Below, one piece after another: positions 1 to 5,345 of a DNA stretch of 5,538 nt. The stretch is from NCBI GenBank assembly GCA_018334855.1, contig JAGXLE010000112.1, positions 1 to 5,538 on the forward strand. Reading direction: 5' to 3'. The notes beneath the pieces are model-generated. The model ran no database searches, had not been told where the DNA came from, and saw only the letters and a list, made by a program, of their open reading frames with translations. Numbering within the stretch: the stretch's first letter is position 1; each line of letters starts with the position of its first letter. This DNA is from Desulfobacterales bacterium. GTDB lineage: Bacteria; Desulfobacterota; Desulfobacteria; Desulfobacterales; Desulfosalsimonadaceae. Both the position numbers and the translations under genes were made by a program.

Positions 1-22
1 GCATACTTGAAAATCGCTCAAT

Positions 23-799
23 TTAGGTAATTTTTTTAGTCTTCTGGATGCGCTGGCGCATAGCTTCATACAGGGCGATTCCTCCAGCCACGGAGGCATT
101 TAACGAATTGATCGGCCCGGTCTGCGGTATCCGGCACAGAAAGTCGCAATGCCTCTTGATCAAGGGACGGATACCGGTATCCTCGCCTCCTGTTACCAAG
201 GCGCGTCTCCCTGTCATATCGGTTTCATATACGGGCTGAGATCCCTGCTGGTCCAGACCGGTAATCCAAAAATGATTTTTTTTCAAGTCCTTCATTGTAT
301 TGGCGAGATTTGTGACCATGCAGATATTTGCATGCTCCAGAGCACCTGCAGATGCCCTTGATACCACGGCAGTGGGCGAGGCTGAGCGGTCTTTTGGAAT
401 AATGATGCCGGATACGCCGGTGCACAAGGCGCTGCGTACCAGGGCCCCGAGATTCTGGGGATCTGACACGCTGTCTATTATCAGAAAGAAAAGCTCATCA
501 TCGTGGCCTCCGGCTTGGTCAAGCATCTGCTTAAACCTCATAAGCGGGTAGGGGCCGGTGCTTGCGGCGATATCCTGGTGATGCGGATTTTGGGCAAGCT
601 CCGTAATTTCCCGACCGGTTTTTTGTTCAACCGGGATATCGAGGCTGCGGGCCAGGTCAATGATTTTATTTATGCGATTTCCCGTTTTGCCGCGTTTTAT
701 AAAGATCTTGTAAACAGGCCTCCTGCCGGCGGACAAAATCTCGGCTACGGGATGAATTCCAAAAACAACGTCATTTTTTGTATAATCTGAAGAATTCAA
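23..799 (-). CDS. rlmB: 23S rRNA (guanosine-2'-O-)-methyltransferase RlmB (SpoU/TrmH family)
   Basis: The 258-residue protein is a SPOUT-class, trefoil-knot methyltransferase. RlmB uses S-adenosylmethionine to 2'-O-methylate the guanosine equivalent to E. coli G2251 in the peptidyl-transferase P-loop of 23S rRNA. Residues ~11–85 form the SpoU substrate-binding domain, opening with FGIHPVAEIL. The catalytic domain shows all three SpoU motifs: motif 1 DSVSDPQNLGALVRSA (109–124; N116 and R122 are the family's key residues), motif 2 LVTGGEDTGIRPLI (201–214), and motif 3 IPQTGPINSLNASVAGGIA (224–242), which builds the cofactor knot. The length is normal (E. coli RlmB is about 243 aa). The start is a TTG at 799: an in-frame stop lies just upstream and no in-frame ATG or GTG exists near the conserved N-terminus. 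No clear Shine-Dalgarno precedes it. It is the last gene visible in the leftward operon, 27 bp after gmk. A paralogous TrmH-type tRNA methylase is possible, but the N-terminal domain favours RlmB. Confidence 0.9.
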   Translation of the reverse strand: MNSSDYTKNDVVFGIHPVAEILSAGRRPVYKIFIKRGKTGNRINKIIDLARSLDIPVEQKTGREITELAQNPHHQDIAASTGPYPLMRFKQMLDQAGGHDDELFFLIIDSVSDPQNLGALVRSALCTGVSGIIIPKDRSASPTAVVSRASAGALEHANICMVTNLANTMKDLKKNHFWITGLDQQGSQPVYETDMTGRRALVTGGEDTGIRPLIKRHCDFLCRIPQTGPINSLNASVAGGIALYEAMRQRIQKTKKIT

Positions 800-826
800 G
801 GTTTAAATAGGGCCGTGTCCTGCTTG

Positions 827-1459
827 TCAGGAGCTTTTTTTGGATGCGCGGTAATTTTTAATCAGTGCGGCAAGCTTATCCGCGGCTTTTTCCAGGTCAT
901 CGTTTACGATAATATGGGGATATTCATCTCTGCATGCCATTTCCTCTTCGGCAGCCTTTAACCTTTTTTCAATCACTTCCGGCGGATCGCTGCTGCGTTT
1001 TTCAAGTCTTTTCCTGAGCTCATCGGCGGAAGGCGGCATTAAGAAAACAGGCACGCTTTCGTCAAAATGTTTGCGAATCTGGCGCGCGCCGTTTACGTCT
1101 ATATCAAGCAGCACATCATTTCCGGCTTCAAGCTCGCGCCTGAGAAGCTTTGCTGATGTGCCGTAGTAATTGCCGTGGACTTTGGCCCATTCCGCCCACT
1201 CTCCCTTGCTGATCATCTCCTCGAATTTTTCTCTGGCGATAAAATAATAATCTTTGCCTTCAATTTCCCCGTCTCTTGGCTGCCTGGTTGTAAAGGAGAC
1301 CGAGTAGCAAAGGTCGGAAAACCGGGAAAGAATGAGCCTGCACAAGGTGCTCTTGCCGGTTCCTGAAGGGGCGGAAAGGATAAAAAGAAGCCCCTTCCTG
1401 CCGGAGATAGCGGGTTTGGGGGAAAAGTGCTTGTCTGGTTGTTCTCTTTTTTTGCCCAT
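827..1459 (-). CDS. gmk: Guanylate kinase
   Basis: Cytoplasmic enzyme that phosphorylates GMP to GDP with ATP, essential for guanine nucleotide and (p)ppGpp or c-di-GMP supply. At 210 residues it matches the family (E. coli 207). A ~20-residue basic N-terminal extension precedes the fold. The P-loop is SAPSGTGKST (29–38, K36 contacting phosphates). The GMP-binding region follows as SFTTRQPRDGE (55–65; S55, R59 and R62), then GEW (86–88) and HGNYYGT (95–101). LDIDVNGARQIR (118–129) is the typical Walker B-like strand, and the LID segment EKRSSDPPEVIEKRL lies at 153–167. The ATG at 1459 is 7 bp past the remA stop. Its likely Shine-Dalgarno GAGGA sits inside the end of remA, a rather long ~11 nt upstream, suggesting translational coupling. 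Neighbouring yicC, remA and gmk form a widespread bacterial cluster, often with rpoZ next; here rlmB follows instead. No missing catalytic residue is seen. Confidence 0.97.
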   Translation of the reverse strand: MGKKREQPDKHFSPKPAISGRKGLLFILSAPSGTGKSTLCRLILSRFSDLCYSVSFTTRQPRDGEIEGKDYYFIAREKFEEMISKGEWAEWAKVHGNYYGTSAKLLRRELEAGNDVLLDIDVNGARQIRKHFDESVPVFLMPPSADELRKRLEKRSSDPPEVIEKRLKAAEEEMACRDEYPHIIVNDDLEKAADKLAALIKNYRASKKSS

Positions 1460-1466
1460 GCAGGAT

Positions 1467-1763
1467 TTACGTCCTCTGGCTTTTTTTCCCTTTTTCCTTT
1501 TCTGTTCCCTTTTCTTTATCTCTTAGCGTAAGGAAACGCTGGGATATGGTTTCGGCCTGCATGGCTGAGAGTACGATGTGGTTGGTCTTTGTAATGATTA
1601 TCGAGCGGGTCCTGCGGCCGTGGGTGGCGTCGATCAGTCTGTTTTCATCCCTGGCATCATCTCTTAAACGTTTCATTGGAGCGGAATTAGGAGAGAGAAT
1701 GGCGATAACCTCGTCGGCGACAACTGTGCCGCCGAAACCGATGTTTAGTAAATTGTATTCCAT
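1467..1763 (-). CDS. remA: RemA/DUF370-family small DNA-binding regulator
   Basis: This 98-residue protein matches the RemA (extracellular matrix regulator A, DUF370) family. In Bacillus subtilis RemA is an oligomeric DNA-binding activator of biofilm and osmoprotection genes; outside Firmicutes its role is largely unknown. Family signatures: [19 protein letters not shown] (5–23), [10 protein letters not shown] (24–33), [19 protein letters not shown] (36–54) and [16 protein letters not shown] (62–77). The paired arginines R50 and R51, which I recall as needed for DNA binding in RemA, are present, as is P29. Position 18, Arg in B. subtilis as I recall it, is Glu here. Residues ~81–98 are a charged Lys/Glu-rich tail not shared with the B. 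subtilis sequence. The ATG at 1763 has a CAGGAG Shine-Dalgarno (1770–1775) 6 nt away. It lies between yicC (37 bp) and gmk (7 bp), the usual context for this family in proteobacteria. The family assignment is secure; the regulatory targets cannot be read from the sequence. Confidence 0.9.
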   Translation of the reverse strand: MEYNLLNIGFGGTVVADEVIAILSPNSAPMKRLRDDARDENRLIDATHGRRTRSIIITKTNHIVLSAMQAETISQRFLTLRDKEKGTEKEKGKKSQRT

Positions 1764-1800
1764 ATAAGGCTCCTGCGATTTTCTCGGTTAAAAAATTTGA

Positions 1801-2682
1801 TTATTCGATATTCTGTACCTGTTCCCGGAGTTTTTCAAGCTCTGTTTTTGCAGAAACCACAGCATGGGATATATCTGCACTGGCCGCTTTTACGCCCATG
1901 GTGTTAAATTCGCGGGTAAATTCCTGTAGCAGAAAGTTTAGCGGCTTTCCCCCGGGTTCACTTGATTCCATGATCTGTTTGAATTGATCCACATGGCTTT
2001 TTGCCCTTGTCAGTTCCTCGGAAATATCGCTTTTATCGGCCATTAAAGCAGCTTCCTGGGCGATGCGGGAAGGATCTATTTCGGTTACCTCCCGGGTAAG
2101 TTCCCGGATGCGCCCCTTTAAACGCTGCTGATAATATTCCAGAAGGCCCTGGGTTAAGCTTTCAATGCGTTCTATGGTGCTGCTTATATAATCGAGCCGC
2201 CCGGCGAGGTCTTCGGCCATGGCCCTGCCTTCTTTTGCCCGCATGTCATCAAAGGACTCAAGGGCATCGTCTAAGGTTTTTTCCAGGCAGGCACTTACGG
2301 CATCCATGTCTTTTTCTTTTTCCGTGCTTTCAATTATGCCTGCAGTATTGACAAGATGGGAAAGACTGACCGGTTCTTTTATATCAAGATGATGCCTCAA
2401 TTCGTCCAGGGCGTTGTAATAAGCATCTGCAAGGGGTTTATTGATTATGAAACTTCGGGTATCAGCCCCGGGCTCCTTTATAAACACCCTGATCTCCACC
2501 CGGCCCCTGAATATTTTCCGGCTGACTTTTTGCCTGATGAAATCTTCAAGGCTCGCATAACAGCCGGGAAGCCGCACGGCCGTATCCAGGTAGCGGCTGT
2601 TATACCCCCGTATCTCAATCGTAGTAGCTATGCCGTTTTCCAGGTTTTCGGCCCCGGCAAAAGCTGTCATGCTTTTAATCAT
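1801..2682 (-). CDS. yicC: YicC-family endoribonuclease
   Basis: At 293 residues the protein is the normal YicC length (E. coli 287). YicC is a conserved stationary-phase protein more recently described as an oligomeric endoribonuclease, linked in E. coli to turnover of the small RNA RyhB. The N-terminal YicC-like domain runs from MIKSMTAFAGAE (1–12) through IEIRGYNSRYLDTAVRLP (22–39) and the RGRVEIRVFI strand (59–68) to about 155. A helical region with coiled-coil character (~160–200) joins it to the C-terminal DUF1732 domain. That domain shows ADKSDISEELTRAKSHVDQF (215–234), GGKPLNFLLQEFTREFNTMG (244–263) and the terminal EKLREQVQNIE (283–293). The ATG at 2682 gives the exact canonical N-terminus. 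Its first 8 bp overlap the end of the DUF4416 gene and no good Shine-Dalgarno precedes it, so translation probably depends on coupling with the upstream gene. RemA follows 37 bp downstream. Confidence 0.95.
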   Translation of the reverse strand: MIKSMTAFAGAENLENGIATTIEIRGYNSRYLDTAVRLPGCYASLEDFIRQKVSRKIFRGRVEIRVFIKEPGADTRSFIINKPLADAYYNALDELRHHLDIKEPVSLSHLVNTAGIIESTEKEKDMDAVSACLEKTLDDALESFDDMRAKEGRAMAEDLAGRLDYISSTIERIESLTQGLLEYYQQRLKGRIRELTREVTEIDPSRIAQEAALMADKSDISEELTRAKSHVDQFKQIMESSEPGGKPLNFLLQEFTREFNTMGVKAASADISHAVVSAKTELEKLREQVQNIE

Positions 2683-3220
2683 GGTGTTTTTCTTTTATTT
2701 CTTTCAGGTCGAAAATGTATTTGCTGCGAACCCTTTGCAGAAAGCCCAGCATGTCCAGGGCGGTGTAGTCCGGGTACGTCCAGGGAAGCGGGCGGAAAGC
2801 GCCTTTTTGATATACCAGCGTCAAATCAGCATAAATTCCCCGGCCTATATATATACGGTGGGAAAAATTTTTCCCGGTTGCCAGCACGAATCGTTCGCGC
2901 AGTAAATATCCCGGATCTATATTGACCCTGCGCTTGTCTTTTGAGCAGTATTGCGCCTCAATTTCATTGGTTGCATGCTTGATTTCGGCCAGCGCGTCCT
3001 GGGAGACCAGGCTTTTAAATGCCATCATGCGGCGCAACAGGCCTGTGCCCATTTCCGGTTCATAGTAATCGGTGTAATCAAATGCAAACCAGTTGCTTGC
3101 CAGGTCAATATCACCGAATTTTTCTGAAAGCTTTTGTGCAACAGGCAAAATAAGATCGCCTTCGGCCGTAAAGGCTCCGACTACGAGTTTTGCGTGTGCG
3201 GGTGACGCAGGCCGGCTCAT
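2675..3220 (-). CDS. DUF4416 family protein
   Basis: The 181-residue protein belongs to DUF4416, a family of unknown function mostly found in Desulfobacterota and other anaerobic or deep-branching bacteria. Some members are loosely labelled 'GTP-binding protein', but no P-loop or other GTPase motif is visible here. Conserved blocks: FAFDYTDYYEPEMGTGLLRR (45–64), IKHATNEIE (80–88), RRVNIDPGYLLRERFVLAT (97–115), KNFSHRIYIGRGIYADLTLVY (117–137) and LPWTYPDY (145–152). The many conserved Asp, Tyr, His and Glu residues suggest a ligand or metal site, but that is inference. There is no signal peptide or membrane segment, so it is likely cytoplasmic. The ATG at 3220 is preceded by A-rich sequence without a clear Shine-Dalgarno. 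A four-codon upstream reading frame (ATG at 3231) ends on this start as ATGA. The gene sits 34 bp after the Trm112-like gene and overlaps yicC by 8 bp, so it is co-expressed with RNA-metabolism genes. Confidence 0.88.
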   Translation of the reverse strand: MSRPASPAHAKLVVGAFTAEGDLILPVAQKLSEKFGDIDLASNWFAFDYTDYYEPEMGTGLLRRMMAFKSLVSQDALAEIKHATNEIEAQYCSKDKRRVNIDPGYLLRERFVLATGKNFSHRIYIGRGIYADLTLVYQKGAFRPLPWTYPDYTALDMLGFLQRVRSKYIFDLKEIKEKHHD

Positions 3221-3254
3221 TTTTTTCTCATGCCTGTAACCATAAAAGGTTTTT

Positions 3255-3428
3255 TTACTGCTCTATCGGCCTGGCTTCGTCAATGAGCATTACGGGAATA
3301 TCATCTCTGATTTCGTAGAGAAGCCTGCAGTTTTCGCAGATCAGCCCGTCCTTGTCCTGATTTAAATAAATCTCGCCCTTGCATTTCGGGCATACAAGTA
3401 TGTCTAAAAGTTCCCGGCTGATAGCCAT
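3255..3428 (-). CDS. Trm112-like (UPF0434/YcaR family) small zinc protein
   Basis: This is a 57-residue zinc-ribbon protein of the Trm112/UPF0434 family (E. coli YcaR is about 60 aa). Eukaryotic and archaeal Trm112 are activating partners of RNA and protein methyltransferases; the role of the bacterial forms is unsettled. It opens with MAISRELLDILVCPKCKGEI (1–20). Two Cys pairs, C13/C16 and C31/C34 in the second strand (LICENCRLLYEI, 29–40), would bind one Zn. The ending IRDDIPVML (40–48) is the family hallmark. The frame stays open upstream to 3575, but that stretch resembles no Trm112 N-terminus. The ATG at 3428 has an AAGGAG Shine-Dalgarno 9 nt before it and gives the canonical length, so I chose it. 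It is the first gene of the leftward operon. Its presence with rlmB in one transcription unit invites a methyltransferase-partner idea, but RlmB-type SPOUT enzymes are not known Trm112 clients. Confidence 0.9.
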   Translation of the reverse strand: MAISRELLDILVCPKCKGEIYLNQDKDGLICENCRLLYEIRDDIPVMLIDEARPIEQ

Positions 3429-3437
3429 CGGAGGGAT

Positions 3438-3443
3438 CTCCTT
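3438..3443 (-). promoter_or_regulatory. Shine-Dalgarno deciding the Trm112-like start
   Basis: Read on the minus strand this is AAGGAG, 9 nt before the ATG at 3428. It supports the short 57-residue product over the longer open frame that begins at 3575. Confidence 0.75.
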
Positions 3444-3485
3444 GTCAGTGCTTGCGTTAATAAGGTCTGCTATCTGTAACTGATT

Positions 3486-3514
3486 TATATAGCAAACAGG
3501 CAGAGGGTATGCAA
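3486..3514 (-). promoter_or_regulatory. Candidate sigma-70 promoter for the leftward operon
   Basis: On the minus strand a TTGCAT -35-like box (3514–3509) is followed after 17 bp by TATATA (3491–3486), itself preceded by TGC. TGCTATATA therefore fits an extended -10 element. Transcription would start near 3479, leaving a leader of about 50 nt before the Trm112-like ATG. The -35 match is only 3 of 6, but the extended -10 and the position in front of the first gene make this the best promoter candidate in the window. Confidence 0.4.
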
Positions 3515-3560
3515 AAAGAAAACGACAGTCTTTTTTTCGATTTACCATCGGGCAACGGCA

Positions 3561-3576
3561 TGTGCTTCCTGTCACA
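3561..3576. promoter_or_regulatory. CRP-like palindrome TGTGC-N6-TCACA
   Basis: The site matches 9 of 10 informative bases of the E. coli CRP consensus TGTGA-N6-TCACA. It sits in the divergent intergenic region, about 90 bp upstream of the inferred leftward transcription start. Desulfobacterota carry CRP/FNR-family regulators, but their site preferences differ, so the binding protein is unknown. A single site could be chance. Confidence 0.3.
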
Positions 3577-3795
3577 GCTTTTCGGCTCGATCCTCCGGTC
3601 TTATCAATTAATGCCGGCCGGTGAAAAATGCTTGACGCAGCATTGATCCATCGATACTTATTTAATCGTCAAACGGAAATATTAACTTTCCGGCATCTTG
3701 CCGCCGAGTCCGACCTTATGGAATATCCCTGTCTTTATTTGATCAGCAGTTTGGATAACTTGAGGTATGGACCGGGGTGTAAATCTTTAACCCGG

Positions 3796-3802
3796 AAGGA
3801 GG
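3796..3802 (+). promoter_or_regulatory. Strong Shine-Dalgarno of the crotonase gene
   Basis: AAGGAGG lies 6 nt before the ATG at 3809. It fixes that start and argues against translation of the overlapping 64-codon frame at 3628–3822. Confidence 0.85.
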
Positions 3803-3808
3803 CCGTAC

Positions 3809-4600
3809 ATGGATTTTTCTGAAATCGTCTATGAAAAAAAAGGCGGAATGGCGCGGGTTACAATAAACCGGCCCAAAAAGTACAACGCCTGCACCCCCCG
3901 AACACTCTCAGAGATCCTAAGGGCCTTCACAGATGCGTGGTCAGACGGCAATATCGGGGTAGTGGTGTTTACCGGTGCAGGAGACAAGGCCTTCTGCACA
4001 GGAGGAGATCAGTCAATCAGGGATGCCGGCGGATACGAAGGCGATGAAGGGGTGCTTCCGCTGGAGGTGATGTGGCAGCAGGTAAGCCAGATGATCAGGA
4101 CAATTCCGAAGCCCGTGATTGCGCGGGTCAACGGATATGCGATCGGGGGCGGACATGTTTTCCACGTGGTCTGCGATCTCTCGATTGCATCGGAAAGCGC
4201 CCGGTTCGGGCAGGTCGGGCCCAAGGTGGGAAGTTTTGACCCGGGTTTCGGCACAGGCGACCTGGCCCGTGCGGTCGGCATGAAAAGGGCCAAGGAAATC
4301 TGGTTTCTGTGCCGCCGGTATTCTGCGCAGCAGGCAATGGAAATGGGTCTTGTAAATGCCGTGGTACCGCATGAACAGCTTGACGAGGAAGTGAACAAGT
4401 GGTGTGGCGAGCTTTTGGAGAAAAGCCCGACCGCCCTGAAAATGCTGAAATATTCATTTCACGCGGAAACCGACGGCACGGCCGGGGTTACCCACCTCGG
4501 TGTGGGCGGCCTTGGTATGTATTACAATACAGATGAGTCCATGGAAGGCAAAAACGCTTTCATGGAAAAACGCAAGCCGGATTTTAAGAAATTCAGATAA
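3809..4600 (+). CDS. Crotonase-fold BadI/MenB-like acyl-CoA hydrolase or synthase
   Basis: The 263-residue enoyl-CoA hydratase/isomerase-superfamily enzyme lies closest to two mechanistically reversed enzymes. MenB closes a ring to make 1,4-dihydroxy-2-naphthoyl-CoA; BadI hydrolytically opens 2-ketocyclohexanecarboxyl-CoA to pimelyl-CoA. Visible motifs: VTINRPKKYNA (17–27), TGAGDKAFCTGGDQS (55–69), the oxyanion-hole strand KPVIARVNGYAIGGGH (101–116), FGQVGPKVGSFDPGFGT (133–149), and the C-terminal MYYNTDESMEGKNAF (237–251) with EKRKPDF (253–259). G137 sits where type I MenB binds bicarbonate; S142, D144 and Y239 match MenB catalytic positions. The phrases CTGGDQS, ARVxGYAIGGG, GSxDPGxGT, VPHxxLDxEVxKW and KSPTAL resemble BadI more than MenB as I remember them. 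No other men or bad gene is in the window. A strong Shine-Dalgarno precedes the gene, and an FMN nitroreductase-like gene follows 70 bp on. The superfamily is certain and the BadI/MenB subgroup confident; the substrate is unknown. Confidence 0.85.
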   Translation: MDFSEIVYEKKGGMARVTINRPKKYNACTPRTLSEILRAFTDAWSDGNIGVVVFTGAGDKAFCTGGDQSIRDAGGYEGDEGVLPLEVMWQQVSQMIRTIPKPVIARVNGYAIGGGHVFHVVCDLSIASESARFGQVGPKVGSFDPGFGTGDLARAVGMKRAKEIWFLCRRYSAQQAMEMGLVNAVVPHEQLDEEVNKWCGELLEKSPTALKMLKYSFHAETDGTAGVTHLGVGGLGMYYNTDESMEGKNAFMEKRKPDFKKFR

Positions 4601-4659
4601 TGTTTATCCGGGAACGGCGCGGACAAGGCGGCTAATTTTGTATGCAGAGTTTTTGAAAC

Positions 4660-4665
4660 AGGAGG
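4660..4665 (+). promoter_or_regulatory. Shine-Dalgarno deciding the nitroreductase start
   Basis: AGGAGG lies 5 nt before the ATG at 4671. It selects the MNLIEAV start over the longer open frame, which reaches back into the crotonase gene at 4500. Confidence 0.85.
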
Positions 4666-4670
4666 AACTG

Positions 4671-5345
4671 ATGAATCTTATTGAAGCGGTAAGAAAAAGA
4701 AAGAGCATAAGGGGTTTCAAGCCTGAACCGGTGCCCCGCGGGGTGATTGAACAGATTCTTGAAAATGCGGTTTATGCACCTTCTGCCATGAATACCCAGC
4801 CATGGGAGTTTACAGTGCTTGCAGGAGAGGTTATCGATAAAATCCGCAATGAAAATATTGAAAATCTCAGGGCCGGGGTTTCGGGCAGCCCCGAGCACAT
4901 GACCGGGCAATGGCCGAAAGACAGTGTTTTCCGGCAGCGCCAGGTGGAGCTTGCAAAGCAGTTGTTTTCTCTTATGGGAATTGAGCGTGAGGATAAGGAA
5001 AAAAGAATGGAGTGGATGGAGAGGGGCTTCCGGTTTTTTGACGCACCTGCCGCAGTTATAATATCGGCTGACCGCGCACTCGGCGAATCAGGACCTCTTC
5101 TCGATCTCGGGGCGGTAATGCAGAACATCTGCATTATTGCACTGGAACACGGGCTGGGCACCTGCATAGAGGACCAGGGAATTTTATATCCGGAGGTGAT
5201 AAGGCGGTATACCGATATCGGCGAGAATAAGAATATCATAATCGCTATTGCCCTGGGATATCCGGATCCGGATTTTCCGGCCAACAGGGTTGAAGCCGGG
5301 CGGGTGTCCTTATCTGAGAACACATCCTGGTTTGGTTTTGATTAA
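4671..5345 (+). CDS. FMN-dependent nitroreductase-family oxidoreductase (PnbA/NfnB-like)
   Basis: The 224-residue cytoplasmic flavoprotein has the nitroreductase fold, normally an FMN-binding dimer using NAD(P)H. FMN-contact signatures are RKRKSIRGFKPEPVP (8–22), APSAMNTQPWEF (36–47), and IAIALGYPDPDFPANR (191–206). DLGAVMQNICIIALEHGLGTC (145–165) is the conserved core helix region. The insert with LMGIEREDKEKR (101–112) and the block FRFFDAPAAVI (120–130) recall nitrobenzoate reductase PnbA and NfnB rather than the NfsA, NfsB or BluB groups. The product of the longer upstream frame is rejected: ATG 4671 has a perfect Shine-Dalgarno and gives the family N-terminus. Family names reflect activity on nitroaromatics, but natural substrates are often quinones, enones or CoA-linked intermediates. 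It is the second gene of the pair with the BadI/MenB-like enzyme, so a role in the same pathway is plausible but inferred. The structured repeat region begins directly after its TAA. Confidence 0.88.
   Translation: MNLIEAVRKRKSIRGFKPEPVPRGVIEQILENAVYAPSAMNTQPWEFTVLAGEVIDKIRNENIENLRAGVSGSPEHMTGQWPKDSVFRQRQVELAKQLFSLMGIEREDKEKRMEWMERGFRFFDAPAAVIISADRALGESGPLLDLGAVMQNICIIALEHGLGTCIEDQGILYPEVIRRYTDIGENKNIIIAIALGYPDPDFPANRVEAGRVSLSENTSWFGFD

Larger units (their letters stand above)
3429..3808. other. Divergent intergenic region (380 bp)
   Basis: No credible gene or tRNA was found. The region carries the leftward promoter and Trm112 Shine-Dalgarno on one side and the crotonase Shine-Dalgarno on the other. 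Between them are a CRP-like palindrome (3561–3576), the self-complementary CCGGCCGG (3614–3621), an inverted pair TTGACG (3632–3637) / CGTCAA (3667–3672), and a small perfect hairpin CGGCA-TCT-TGCCG (3691–3703). For the rightward genes, TTGACG followed after 15 bp by GATACT (3653–3658) is a weak promoter possibility. The short spacer makes it doubtful, and no sigma-54 site was evident. Confidence 0.55.

Noticed and set aside
1..22. Sequence past the rlmB stop at the left edge
   Set aside because: Too short to show a terminator or another gene.
781..786. Perfect TATAAT on the plus strand inside the rlmB start region
   Set aside because: No -35 box at suitable spacing and it would only drive antisense RNA into gmk; AT-rich chance is likely.
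2356..2925. 189-codon plus-strand frame opposite yicC and DUF4416
   Set aside because: It lies antisense to two clearly conserved genes and resembles no family.
3429..3575. N-terminal extension of the Trm112-like protein
   Set aside because: The extra 49 residues do not resemble the family, and the ATG at 3428 has a good Shine-Dalgarno.
3632..3658. TTGACG-N15-GATACT as promoter of the rightward genes
   Set aside because: Spacer too short and -10 match only 4 of 6; mentioned in the intergenic entry but not annotated.
3628..3822. 64-codon plus-strand frame upstream of the crotonase gene
   Set aside because: No Shine-Dalgarno, no recognisable family, and its end overlaps the crotonase start and strong ribosome site.
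4009..4457. Several overlapping minus-strand frames opposite the crotonase
   Set aside because: All are shadows in Pro/Arg-rich frames with no start signals.
4500..4670. N-terminal extension of the nitroreductase into the crotonase gene
   Set aside because: It is a shadow frame of the crotonase coding sequence; the ATG at 4671 has AGGAGG at proper spacing and the canonical N-terminus.
4772..5323. 183-codon minus-strand frame opposite the nitroreductase
   Set aside because: Antisense shadow of a well-supported gene.
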